From JAIQFL01 sp035295745 (GTDB taxonomy: Bacteria > Acidobacteriota > Terriglobia > Bryobacterales > Bryobacteraceae), in contig DATGIL010000023.1 in assembly GCA_035295745.1 (NCBI GenBank), positions 330,658 to 394,657 on the forward strand: a stretch of DNA of 64,000 bases, given 5' to 3'. A model generated the notes under the pieces. It made no database searches. It was not told the DNA's origin and saw only the letters and a list, made by a program, of their open reading frames with translations. The translations under genes and the position numbers were made by a program. Shown here one piece after another: positions 45,368 through 54,132 of the stretch (position 1 is the stretch's first letter; each line of letters starts with the position of its first letter).

Positions 45368-48348
45368 AATGTCTGTCCTATCGAAAAGAAGAATTGAAAG
45401 TGGCTCACATTCTGCACCACGCACTGGTTAGCAACCGGCGATGCGGGCGAGCACGGATTTACGCCCGCATTCACTAAATCTTGAGACGTGCCCTTGAAGC
45501 CGAAAAAGTACGGGGGATTGATACTGTACCCCAGATCGAATCGAACCGGGCCGACCGGGGTCCGATAGCGTACCCCGAAGCCCACGGCATGCACCATGTA
45601 GTCGAAATCCTGCAGATTGCGCTGATGCACCCGCCCCGATAGATTGTCGAGACTGGAATATACATTCCCCATGTCGTGGTAGAAGACGCCGCCGATATCG
45701 TCGCCGATCAGCGGGAATCGGAATTCCGTCTGATTGAACAACAGCGCCGTACCGCCCAGCGGGAACCCGGTGGAGGTGTCACGCGGACCCGCTTGCTCCT
45801 CGGGAAAGCCTCGATGCGAAGTGCCGCCGCCGCCAAAGAAACGCTCCGGGAGCGGAATCGCCTCCAGCGGATCGCCCTTGAAGTTGAAAGCGTAAATGTT
45901 GCCGAACTCGGTGCTGCGCGCCAGCACCATGCGCTTGCCGATGGGATAGTAGCTGGCATTCCGCGCCAGGAAGCGCATGAAATCCACCTGCGAACCAAGG
46001 AACTTTTCCGCCAGACCTAAGTCGACCGTGGTGTAAACACCCTTGTGCGGCTCTACCGGATCGTCTCGCCGGTCCTGCACTAAATTGATCGACGTAATTC
46101 CCACGCGCACCGGTTGCGAGAGTTGCGGAATCAGAAACGGCGTGATCTTCAGGTCGCTGACGGCCACCCGGCGATACGCCAGGCGGTAGAACAGCGTGAG
46201 GGATTTGTTCAGTTTCTGATTGAGCTGTGCCGAGCCCTCCTCGCGCTTGAACGAAAAGGTACGCACATCCCGCGAACTTTCGTACAACCCGGTGAACGAG
46301 ACCGTCAGGTTATCGTGATCGTAGAAATGCGGCCAGGAGTAATTCAGCAGCGCCCGCTGATCGAGCGTGGACACTCGGGTTCGCAAGCTGATGCTATGAG
46401 TATCGCCCCAAAGATTATTCCGGGTGAGATCGAGCGAGACGCGCGGCGAGAATCCAGTGGCCCCGGCAGGCGCATCGAAGCAGGTTTCGCAGCCTCCGAT
46501 CCGGCCCAATTCCGCGCCAAAGCCCGCGGCCAGCGAGTAGCGCCGCGCTTCGTCCAGGTTGTACAAGACGTATTTGTGGTCGGTCTCGCCATCGGGATCC
46601 TGGATCGCCGCGTCCACCTTGGCGAAAACGCCGAGATCGTAGAGCCGCCGCTGTGTTTCCGTGATCGCGGTCGGCGACAGCGGATCGCCGGGATTCAGCT
46701 TCAACCTCTGGAAGATCAACTGCTCCCGTGTCACCTTATTTCCCGTAACCAAAACCTGCCGCACGAACTGCTGCTCACCCTCATGAATCTCGAACTTCAG
46801 GTCGACGCGGTGTGGCTGCTGTGCCGGCGCAGAATTCCATTCAAAGGTCGCATTCGGGAATCCGCCTTCGAAATACTGAGCGAGGATAGCGTCGCGGTCC
46901 ACCGCCACATTGAACTCGCTGAATGGCTGGCCCTCCACCGAACTGAGTTTGCCCAGGATCTCCGCCTTGTTCAGGTGCTCGATCCCGATCACTTGCAGAT
47001 TGTTGATGAAATACTGCGGTCCCTCTTTGATGTCGATGAAGACCGCCTGATTGCCGCCGATCCCCTTGTAGTCGTCCACCAAACGATGCGTGACCACGAT
47101 ATCGCGAAAGCCGTTCGACTGGTACAGATTGCGAATCGCGTCTTCGTCGCGGGCCAGCAGGTTGCCGCTATAGCGGCCGTGCGGGAACTGCAGAAACCGG
47201 GCGCGCTGTAGAAACATGCGCTCCCGAATCTCCGCGGTCCTGAAGTAGTGATTGCCTCCGATTTCGATGTACACCAGGGTGTGACGCTTGCCCGGATTCA
47301 CCAGATAATCGATGGACGCCCGATCGTTGATCACACGCTGCGGCTTGAATTGGACCTCGGCGTCGAAATAGCCCTCTGACTGGAGATAATCGCGCAAATT
47401 GCGCGCGCCCTCGGACAAGAGATCCTGATCCACCGCGTGCTCCTCGAAGATCGGAATGTAGCGCCGCAGCTTCCTCTGGGAGAGATTGATTCCTACGGTG
47501 TGGACCGCAATGCGAGGGCCGGCATCAATGTGCAATGCCGGCAATCCGCGATTGGTCGCCGCGTCGTAATGAATCGAATCCAGAGATATATTGGCTTCCA
47601 GGCGATCTTCCTTTTGATAGAGCAGGCGAACTCCCTCGAGCGCCTGGCGCACGCGGGTTTGCGTGATCGGCTTCCAGGTGTGAATGAACCATCGCTGAAA
47701 CTTGGTGGCCGCGAAGATACGCTTCGTATCCATCTTCAGGTCGCCGGTCAGCACAGGTGTGGTGAAGCGCGCACGGGGGCCGGAGTCGACCTCAAACCGA
47801 ATGTTCACCTGCTGATAGTCGCGCCCGGTTTTCCAATCGAGTACAGGGTGTACCCGCCCCAAGTAAAGCCCGTTGCCTTCCATCGCCTTCTCCTGGTTCG
47901 CCACGCCCTGCTGCATGGCGGCTTCCCGAAAAGGCTGTCCCAGGTTGAGATCGGCGGCGTTGGCGAGTTGGCCGGCGTTCGGAGGACTGGAGACGTGGCC
48001 TCCTACCGAGACGGCGCCTATGAACCAACTGTTGGTAGTGTGGATCGTAATCGCCACACCATCGCGGTAGGGTTCCGCTTCGACCTGGATGTCTGTGTAC
48101 GCCCCACTGGCGAATAGCCTCTCGATACTCGCGCGCACGTCGGCCATGCGCAGCGTCTGATTCATTTTGAGGGGCAGAAGGTCGTGTAGTTCCGAGGCAC
48201 TGAGCGGCTGGGCCTCGGGAACGAATCTGACATTGCGCACCAGCAGCCCCTCGTACTTTTGGCCTTGCGGCGGCGGTATCGATGGCTGTGCAGCCGCGAT
48301 GGCGAGGACCACGAAGAAGCTGTAAGCAAGCCGCGGACGCACCAACAT
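45364..48348 (-). CDS. tamA: TamA/BamA-type Omp85 outer-membrane assembly protein
   Basis: 994 aa. Signal peptide (RLAYSFFVVLAIAAAQPSIP), a series of POTRA domains (about residues 30-570; e.g. LLVRNVRFVPEAQPLS, VRQVLVTGNKVTREQLIFQR), and a 16-strand-type barrel (~580-994). The lid-loop motif appears as HRGF in GGGGTSHRGFPEEQAG, in place of the usual VRGF. The terminal residue is Phe, the canonical OMP C-terminus. More than three POTRAs makes it BamA-like in length, but linkage to tamB favours a TamA role. First gene of the TAM operon. Confidence 0.88.
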   Translation of the reverse strand: MLVRPRLAYSFFVVLAIAAAQPSIPPPQGQKYEGLLVRNVRFVPEAQPLSASELHDLLPLKMNQTLRMADVRASIERLFASGAYTDIQVEAEPYRDGVAITIHTTNSWFIGAVSVGGHVSSPPNAGQLANAADLNLGQPFREAAMQQGVANQEKAMEGNGLYLGRVHPVLDWKTGRDYQQVNIRFEVDSGPRARFTTPVLTGDLKMDTKRIFAATKFQRWFIHTWKPITQTRVRQALEGVRLLYQKEDRLEANISLDSIHYDAATNRGLPALHIDAGPRIAVHTVGINLSQRKLRRYIPIFEEHAVDQDLLSEGARNLRDYLQSEGYFDAEVQFKPQRVINDRASIDYLVNPGKRHTLVYIEIGGNHYFRTAEIRERMFLQRARFLQFPHGRYSGNLLARDEDAIRNLYQSNGFRDIVVTHRLVDDYKGIGGNQAVFIDIKEGPQYFINNLQVIGIEHLNKAEILGKLSSVEGQPFSEFNVAVDRDAILAQYFEGGFPNATFEWNSAPAQQPHRVDLKFEIHEGEQQFVRQVLVTGNKVTREQLIFQRLKLNPGDPLSPTAITETQRRLYDLGVFAKVDAAIQDPDGETDHKYVLYNLDEARRYSLAAGFGAELGRIGGCETCFDAPAGATGFSPRVSLDLTRNNLWGDTHSISLRTRVSTLDQRALLNYSWPHFYDHDNLTVSFTGLYESSRDVRTFSFKREEGSAQLNQKLNKSLTLFYRLAYRRVAVSDLKITPFLIPQLSQPVRVGITSINLVQDRRDDPVEPHKGVYTTVDLGLAEKFLGSQVDFMRFLARNASYYPIGKRMVLARSTEFGNIYAFNFKGDPLEAIPLPERFFGGGGTSHRGFPEEQAGPRDTSTGFPLGGTALLFNQTEFRFPLIGDDIGGVFYHDMGNVYSSLDNLSGRVHQRNLQDFDYMVHAVGFGVRYRTPVGPVRFDLGYSINPPYFFGFKGTSQDLVNAGVNPCSPASPVANQCVVQNVSHFQFFFSIGQTF

Positions 48349-48395
48349 AGATGATAACGTAAGTGCCTCATAGCAACTTTGTTACCATCGGAGGC

Positions 48396-49418
48396 ATGAA
48401 CGCGGCGGAGCGCCAGCGCTATTCGCGGCAGATCCTCTTTCCGGGCATTGGTGAGCATGGTCAGGAGGTGCTGCTCCAATCGCATGCGGTGGTGGTGGGA
48501 TGCGGAGCACTCGGAAGTTTTCATGCCGCTGCCCTCGCGCGGGCAGGAGTGGGGCGCATCACCATCATCGATCGCGACTACGTGGAGCCAAGCAATCTGC
48601 ATCGCCAGTGGCTGTTCGATGAAGCAGACGCGATCGCGGCTCTCCCGAAGGCCGCCGCTGCCGAACGGCACCTCGCACGCCTCAATTCCGGAATTGTGGC
48701 GCGTGGAGTGGTTGCCGATCTTACACCCTCAAACGTAGAGGAATTGCTCGCAGGGGCGAACGTGATTCTGGACGGGACCGACAACTTCGAGACGCGCTAC
48801 CGCATCAACGATTTTGCCGTGAGCCGCCAGATTCCGTGGATCTATGGCGCCGCCGTAGGAAGCTATGGCCTCACTATGCCGGTGATTCCGCAACAGACCG
48901 CATGCCTGCGCTGCGTCTACCCAGATCCGCCTTCTGGCGTGCAGCCGACCTGCGAAACCGCTGGTGTGCTCAACGTCATCGTCTCGGCAATCGCGTCGAT
49001 TCAGGTCGCGGATGCGCTGAAGGTTCTCTGCGGCGGCTTCCGGATCGCGGATGCGCGGATTAGCACCATGGACCTCTGGAAGGGCGGGATTCGGCAGATT
49101 GACGCTCCTGCCCGCGATCCCGAATGCCCCACCTGCGGGCGTCGCGAGTTTCCGTATCTGAAGGAGACGAGCCGCGCCCCAGTCGCACTCTGCGGACGCA
49201 ACGCAGTCCAGATTCACGTGCGGACGGCGGCCATCGATCTGCTCGCGTTGCGTTCGCGTCTCGAGCCACTCGGAGAGGTGCGTGCCAACGAGTTCGCTTT
49301 GCGTTTCGTAGTGGCGCCCTACGAGATGACGGTGTTTCCCGACGGACGCGCCATCGTGAAAGGTACCAGCGATACCGGCGTGGCGCGCAGTTTGTACGCA
49401 CGCTACATCGGCGAATAA
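48396..49418 (+). CDS. ThiF/MoeB-family adenylyltransferase
   Basis: 340 aa. E1-like enzyme that adenylates the C-terminus of a ubiquitin-like sulfur carrier (ThiS or MoaD). Nucleotide-binding GCGALGSFHAAALARAG near residue 37, the DRDYVEPSNLHRQ strand-helix, the ILDGTDNFETRYRIND block, a CLRC and CPTC pair for structural zinc, and a candidate catalytic Cys in TCETAGVLN. A C-terminal ~70-residue domain (~270-340) lies beyond the core. The ATG at 48396 is favoured by homology, though GGAGG is only one base away; a GTG at 48363 is the alternative. No ThiS or MoaD gene is nearby. Confidence 0.88.
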   Translation: MNAAERQRYSRQILFPGIGEHGQEVLLQSHAVVVGCGALGSFHAAALARAGVGRITIIDRDYVEPSNLHRQWLFDEADAIAALPKAAAAERHLARLNSGIVARGVVADLTPSNVEELLAGANVILDGTDNFETRYRINDFAVSRQIPWIYGAAVGSYGLTMPVIPQQTACLRCVYPDPPSGVQPTCETAGVLNVIVSAIASIQVADALKVLCGGFRIADARISTMDLWKGGIRQIDAPARDPECPTCGRREFPYLKETSRAPVALCGRNAVQIHVRTAAIDLLALRSRLEPLGEVRANEFALRFVVAPYEMTVFPDGRAIVKGTSDTGVARSLYARYIGE

Positions 49419-49652
49419 GGCGCAGCCTTGAACCAGGGTTTGGGGGTTACAGGCCGGGGCTCGCGAGCGGGTCGCGGGGATCGAGCCTTTCTGTCCTGCG
49501 AGGCGCGTCCTTTCATCGGAATCTAGGCATCGAAGCAGCACGAGACCATTCCTGTTTGCCAACGGACTTCTCGGCGCTTTTCGGACGTCCACCGGGTTTG
49601 CTACAGCGCGCGACTGCAGAGCGGCATTGGTGAACACCTGAGAAGTTTCGAC

Positions 49653-49689
49653 ATGAGTGTCGAGACGGCAAACAAGAGTGTTTGCGCCA
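49653..49689. repeat. Small palindromic element, copy 2
   Basis: Same 7-bp stem GCAAACA / TGTTTGC, here with an AGAG loop, preceded by ATGAGT and followed by GCC, as at 9282-9320. It lies just upstream of the promoter of the AHSA1-ArsR operon. Confidence 0.5.
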
Positions 49690-49697
49690 CTTCTAAA

Positions 49698-49748
49698 ATA
49701 CTTAAGTTTTTACTTGACTATCCGGGCCGGCATCCTGCATACTTAAGT
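49698..49748 (+). promoter_or_regulatory. Promoter with paired ATACTTAAGT operator-like boxes
   Basis: Two identical boxes ATACTTAAGT at 49698-49707 and 49739-49748, 41 bp apart (about four helical turns), each containing the palindrome ACTTAAGT. Between them lies -35 TTGACT (49714-49719), and an 18-bp spacer leads to CATACT (49738-49743), which overlaps the second box. The first gene starts at 49788. Binding by the ArsR-type repressor encoded second in this operon is inferred. Confidence 0.6.
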
Positions 49749-49787
49749 ACATGCTTAACTATTTCGACAAGGAAAGGAAATTTCACC

Positions 49788-50264
49788 ATGATGCCTGAAC
49801 TATCCGTTACCCACAGCACTTTCGTCATCGAACGCCACTACCCCGCCACTCCCGAGCGCGTCTTCAGAGCGTTCAGCGATCCCGCCAAGAAACGGCGCTG
49901 GCTCGGGGAAGGGGAAGGACGCGAAGTGCTCGAGTTCGAATCCGACTTTCGCGTTGGCGGCCACGAACGCACGCAGTCCCGTTTAGGAGCGAACACGCCG
50001 TTCCCCGGAACCTCCCTCACGAACCACACCGTCTACCAGGACATCGTTCCCAATCAGCGCATCGTCTTCGCCTACACCATGAGCTTAGGCGATCACCGCA
50101 TGTCAGCGGCTCTCGTCACCGTTCAACTGACGCCAGCCAACGATGGAACCGCATTCACCTTCACCGAACAGGGCGCTTTCTTCGAAGGCTCCGATGGCCC
50201 GCAGCGGCGCGAAGCGGGTTGGAGCAAGTTGCTCGATGGTATATGCGCGGAGTTATCGCGATAG
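49788..50264 (+). CDS. SRPBCC/AHSA1-family protein
   Basis: 158 aa. START/Bet v1-like hydrophobic-pocket fold of the AHSA1 group: VIERHYPATPERVFRAFSDP at the start, RWLGEGEGREVLEFESDFRV, and the terminal GWSKLLDGICAELSR typical of the family. The ATG at 49788 has AAGGAAA eight bases upstream; open codons further 5' cover the promoter and are not coding. Members encoded beside ArsR regulators are common and may bind a small ligand. Stop is 2 bp before the ArsR gene. Confidence 0.88.
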   Translation: MMPELSVTHSTFVIERHYPATPERVFRAFSDPAKKRRWLGEGEGREVLEFESDFRVGGHERTQSRLGANTPFPGTSLTNHTVYQDIVPNQRIVFAYTMSLGDHRMSAALVTVQLTPANDGTAFTFTEQGAFFEGSDGPQRREAGWSKLLDGICAELSR

Positions 50265-50266
50265 GC

Positions 50267-50599
50267 ATGTCTGGCCGCAAGCCCGATATAGACCGCGTGT
50301 TTCACGCGCTCGGCGACCCCACCCGCCGGGCAATCATGGAGAGGCTCAGCCAGGGGCCGATCTCAGTCTCCCAATTGGCCGGCCCTCTCGAGATCACCCT
50401 GGCAGCGGTCGTTCAGCACCTGCAGATTCTGGAAGAGAGTGGGTTGGTGGGCACCGAAAAAGTGGGGAGGGTGCGCACCTGCCGCATCGAACCCACGGGA
50501 CTTTCCCTCGCAGAGCAGTGGATTCGTGACCGCCGCACGATTTGGGAACGGCGTCTCGATAAGCTTGGCGATTTGCTCGCAGAGCCGGACGAAAACTAA
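50267..50599 (+). CDS. ArsR-family winged-helix repressor
   Basis: 110 aa. HTH layout RVFHALGDPTRRAIMERLSQ, PISVSQLAGPLEITLAAVVQ, HLQILEESGLVGTEKVGRVR is diagnostic of the ArsR/SmtB fold. The metal-binding ELCVCD-type motif is absent, so it belongs to the metal-independent group often paired with AHSA1 proteins. ATG at 50267 chosen by homology; ribosome-binding site is poor, so translation is probably coupled to the preceding stop at 50264. Likely represses its own operon through the boxes at 49698-49748. Confidence 0.88.
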   Translation: MSGRKPDIDRVFHALGDPTRRAIMERLSQGPISVSQLAGPLEITLAAVVQHLQILEESGLVGTEKVGRVRTCRIEPTGLSLAEQWIRDRRTIWERRLDKLGDLLAEPDEN

Positions 50600-50615
50600 G
50601 AGAAAGGAACTGGTC

Positions 50616-53072
50616 ATGACGTTTTTGCATGAAATGAAATTCGCCGCCCGCTCCCTGTGCCGCAGCAAGGGCCTGGCCTTGAGCGTCGTGGCAACCCTGG
50701 CGCTCGGCATCGGAGCAAATGCCGCGGTTTTCAGCCTGATCCGCGGCGTGCTCTTGCGGCCGCTCGTCAATCGCGACGAGGACCGCCTCATCTACATCCG
50801 TCAGAGTGCGCCCGGCATCGGCATGGAAAATACCACCTTCTCCATGCCGGAGATCCATGACCTGTGCTCGCGTGTGAAAACCATCAGCTCTTTCGGCGAC
50901 TTCTCCAGTATTGGATTCACCATGGTGGGACTCGGCGAGCCGCGTGAAGTGCGAGCCGGCGTTGTCAACGGATCGTACTTCGAAGTGATGGGCCTGCGTC
51001 CTGCCCTGGGTCGCCTCCTGGAAACGAAGGACGATGGTCCGAGCGCCGCCGGCGCTGCCGTTCTGTCGTATCGCTTCTGGTCGAACACGCTCAAGCGCGA
51101 TCCTTCTGTGATCGGCAGGAACATCCGGCTAGGAGGGCGCGCCGCCACAATCGTAGGCGTGCTGGAGCCATCGGTTACATACCCCGCGGACACCGAGCTC
51201 TTCGCCAACGTGGTGACCAGCCCGCATCATCTCTCGGCCATCATGGTTCAGGGGCGCGCTCACCGCATGACCGAACTGTTCGGCCGTCTCTCCCCGGACG
51301 CTACTCTGGAAACGGCCGTCGCGGACTTGCGCGTCGCCTACGCGTCGATGGTCCGCGAACATCCCGAGGTGTATTCGGCGAAGGCCGACGGCCGCATCCA
51401 GGCGACCCGCCTGCGTGACCAGATCACATCGAAAGCGAAAACCGTCCTCTGGGTACTCTTTGCGGCGTCCGGTCTGGTTTTTCTAATTGCCTGTGCGAAT
51501 GTCGCCAACCTCATGCTGGCGAGGACCGTGCGGCGCGAAGGCGAGCTGTCGGTCCGCGAGGCCCTCGGGGCCAGCACTTTTGCGCTGCGCAAGGCGCTGC
51601 TCGCCGAAAGTCTGCTGCTCTGTGGCGCCGGCGCCCTGACCGGCTTGATGATCGCGCAGCCCACGGTAGAGGTGCTGGCGCGCTATGCCGCACGATACTC
51701 GGTACGCGCGCAGGAGATCCAGGTGGATTCGAGTCTGCTCTGGGTGGGGGCGTCGCTCGCGTTGTTTGCGTCCCTGCTGCTGGCTTTCGTTGCACGGCTG
51801 CCCGGGTCGGGCACTTCGCGCGCGCTCGGCCGCGGGGCTGGGAGTCCGCGCGTTACCGGCAGCACCAGCCGGCGGCTGCAAGTCCTCGCCGTCACCCAGA
51901 TCGCCGCGTCCTTTTTGCTGCTGGCAGGAGCCACCACGCTGGTGCGGACTCTACTCGCGATGCAGATAACCGAAACCGGCTTGGACACGAGACGAGTTCT
52001 CGCACTCAACGTGCCGGTGATGTCCGAAGGTAAGACGCCTCCCCAGCTCGTCGAGTTCTATAGCGAGGCCGTTCGGCGGATCTCGCAACTCCCGGGCGTG
52101 GACCACGCCGCGATCGGCTCGCAGGTCCCGTGGCGCGACGCCCGCAGTTTCGGCCCAGGCTTCGAATTCTCGGTGGATGGTCACGTGCCAGCCGCAGGCG
52201 AAGAGCGCCCGCGTGCGAGGTTCCGTAGCGTTTCGCCCGGATTCTTCGCCTCTCTCGGCGTGCCGCTGATCGCCGGCCGCGACTTTAACGACCTCGATAC
52301 CAGGGTGGGCAGTGAACCTGTGGTGATCATCAGCCAAAGCCTGGCGCTGCGGATGTTTCCGGACCGCGATGCGGTCAACCATTCTTTTATGTGGACGGAT
52401 GTGTTCACGAAGTTTATCGATCTCGGACCAGGCCCACGGAGAATCGTCGGTGTTGCGGCCGATCTCGACGACGAAAATCTGACGCCCGGCCCTTCACTGG
52501 CCGCGTACCAGCCGTTCGGGCAGGGGCAGACGCGGGGTGGCCGTCTGTTTGTCCATACGGCAGGCGATCCGTACGCCTTGGTGCCCGCGATCGAGCGTCT
52601 GGTGCGAGGACTATCGGCCGACCAACCCGTGGAGCGCGCCGCTACACTCGCGGATATTCGCGCCGATCTCCTCACGCCCGATCGTCTGAATGCGCTGGTG
52701 TTCGGTGGCTTCGCCGCTGTGGCATTGGCAATCGCGGTGGTCGGTGTGGCGGGCGTGTTGGCATTCTCGGTCAGCGGAAGAACGCGAGAATTCGGCATTC
52801 GCCTGGCGATGGGATCGGAGCCGCGCCATCTGGTGATCGGCGTCATCCGGCAAGGCGCCGTGATGGCATTGGCAGGCGTGGTCATCGGTTCGCTCACCGG
52901 CTTCGGTTTGGCACGCCTGGCGGGAAGCTATGTCGCATGGTTGCGGATGCCGGGAATGGTTCTACTCGGCCTCGCGGCGGCGATCCTTATATCAGCCGCG
53001 CTGGGCGCGTCTATGCTGCCGGCGATGCGCGCCGCCCGTGTGGATGTGATTCGGGCGCTGCAATCGGAGTAA
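50616..53072 (+). CDS. ADOP-family ABC permease, short form
   Basis: 818 aa. Begins directly with the membrane entry HEMKFAARSLCRSKGLALSV; unlike the 978-aa relative at 6237-9173 it lacks the ~75-aa charged N-terminal helix. Two MacB core/FtsX pairs follow (LMLARTVRREGELSVREALG near 340, FSVSGRTREFGIRLAMGSEP near 720). The ATG at 50616 has AGAAAGGA upstream; open frame before it is the shadow of the ArsR gene. Sits 16 bp after ArsR, so it is the third gene of the AHSA1-ArsR operon. Such permeases are more often linked to PadR-type regulators. Confidence 0.9.
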   Translation: MTFLHEMKFAARSLCRSKGLALSVVATLALGIGANAAVFSLIRGVLLRPLVNRDEDRLIYIRQSAPGIGMENTTFSMPEIHDLCSRVKTISSFGDFSSIGFTMVGLGEPREVRAGVVNGSYFEVMGLRPALGRLLETKDDGPSAAGAAVLSYRFWSNTLKRDPSVIGRNIRLGGRAATIVGVLEPSVTYPADTELFANVVTSPHHLSAIMVQGRAHRMTELFGRLSPDATLETAVADLRVAYASMVREHPEVYSAKADGRIQATRLRDQITSKAKTVLWVLFAASGLVFLIACANVANLMLARTVRREGELSVREALGASTFALRKALLAESLLLCGAGALTGLMIAQPTVEVLARYAARYSVRAQEIQVDSSLLWVGASLALFASLLLAFVARLPGSGTSRALGRGAGSPRVTGSTSRRLQVLAVTQIAASFLLLAGATTLVRTLLAMQITETGLDTRRVLALNVPVMSEGKTPPQLVEFYSEAVRRISQLPGVDHAAIGSQVPWRDARSFGPGFEFSVDGHVPAAGEERPRARFRSVSPGFFASLGVPLIAGRDFNDLDTRVGSEPVVIISQSLALRMFPDRDAVNHSFMWTDVFTKFIDLGPGPRRIVGVAADLDDENLTPGPSLAAYQPFGQGQTRGGRLFVHTAGDPYALVPAIERLVRGLSADQPVERAATLADIRADLLTPDRLNALVFGGFAAVALAIAVVGVAGVLAFSVSGRTREFGIRLAMGSEPRHLVIGVIRQGAVMALAGVVIGSLTGFGLARLAGSYVAWLRMPGMVLLGLAAAILISAALGASMLPAMRAARVDVIRALQSE

Positions 53073-53111
53073 ACGGAGTATCCACCCGCTGGGTGTTCTA
53101 TCCTGATCGCT

Positions 53112-54128
53112 ATGAGTGACGCACTCACCGGCACGCCCGCTGCCGCGCGGACCATCGCAGAACCGCGCCGGAGTTTGCCCCCCTCGTTACTCGCCCGCCT
53201 GGTGCAATCGGCTTTCGCGGGAGGCAAGGTGAGCGCTGTACAACCTTTGACCGAGGGATACCGCAATTCGAATTTCAAACTCCGTGTGGACTCGTTCCCC
53301 GAACCGGTAGTTCTGCGGATCTACGAACATGATGAGACTCTCTGCCAGAAGGAGATGGATCTCTATCGATTCCTGGGTGACTCGGTGCCGGTTCCCGAAT
53401 TGATCCATGCCGCGCCGCTCGGCGACGAGGGGCTGCCGCCGTTCGCATTCTTCCGATACGTGGAGGCCCTCACGTTCCGTGAGTTGAAGCACCACAGCAG
53501 TCCTGCGGAGCTTGCACAGGCGGCGCATTCCGTGGGCGAGACTCTGGCGGCGATTCATCGCCACCACTTTGACAGACCGGGATGGCTCAACGCCGGACCG
53601 TCGCCGGGCCCACCGCTGTTGGAAGGCCCGGACGCGATGGCTCGTTTTGTGGACCTGTGCCTCGCTGCGCCGCCGCTACAGGAGCGTTTGCCCACGCCTC
53701 TTCGCGACCGGATTCGCGCGAGGATGTGGTCTTGCCAGGCGCAACTCGCCGTTTGCGAAGGCGAGACCAATCTGGTGCACAACGATTTCGGCAAGCGCAA
53801 CATCCTGGTGCGCCAGGTGAAGGGCCGCTGGACTGTGGCCGCCGTCCTGGACTGGGAGTTCGCAGTGTCCGGCACGCCGCTCGGCGATCTCGCCCATTTT
53901 CTGCGATTCGAACGCGCCGCCTGCCCACGCGTGGAACCTTCCTTTTCGGATGGCTACTGTCACGCCGGCGGCACTCTGCCGGATGGGTGGCGCGCGCTGG
54001 GCCGAGTCGTCGATTTGGTGGCGTTATGCGAAGCTCTGACCCGGGAATCGCTGCCCGAAGACGTCACATCGGAACTTTGCGAACTGGTGCGAGCGACCGT
54101 CGAAGACCGCGACCCGCAAAGCTGCTGA
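53112..54128 (+). CDS. APH-fold phosphotransferase
   Basis: 338 aa. Aminoglycoside phosphotransferase/choline kinase-like fold. N-lobe GYRNSNFKLRVD and VVLRIYEHDE with the conserved Lys replaced in position by Arg (LRIYE); catalytic loop HNDFGKRNIL near residue 222 and the metal-binding DWEFAVSGTPLGDLAHF. Substrate cannot be told from sequence: these proteins phosphorylate diverse small molecules and most are not resistance genes. It starts 39 bp after the ADOP permease and may be co-transcribed. Confidence 0.82.
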   Translation: MSDALTGTPAAARTIAEPRRSLPPSLLARLVQSAFAGGKVSAVQPLTEGYRNSNFKLRVDSFPEPVVLRIYEHDETLCQKEMDLYRFLGDSVPVPELIHAAPLGDEGLPPFAFFRYVEALTFRELKHHSSPAELAQAAHSVGETLAAIHRHHFDRPGWLNAGPSPGPPLLEGPDAMARFVDLCLAAPPLQERLPTPLRDRIRARMWSCQAQLAVCEGETNLVHNDFGKRNILVRQVKGRWTVAAVLDWEFAVSGTPLGDLAHFLRFERAACPRVEPSFSDGYCHAGGTLPDGWRALGRVVDLVALCEALTRESLPEDVTSELCELVRATVEDRDPQSC

Positions 54129-54132
54129 AGCC

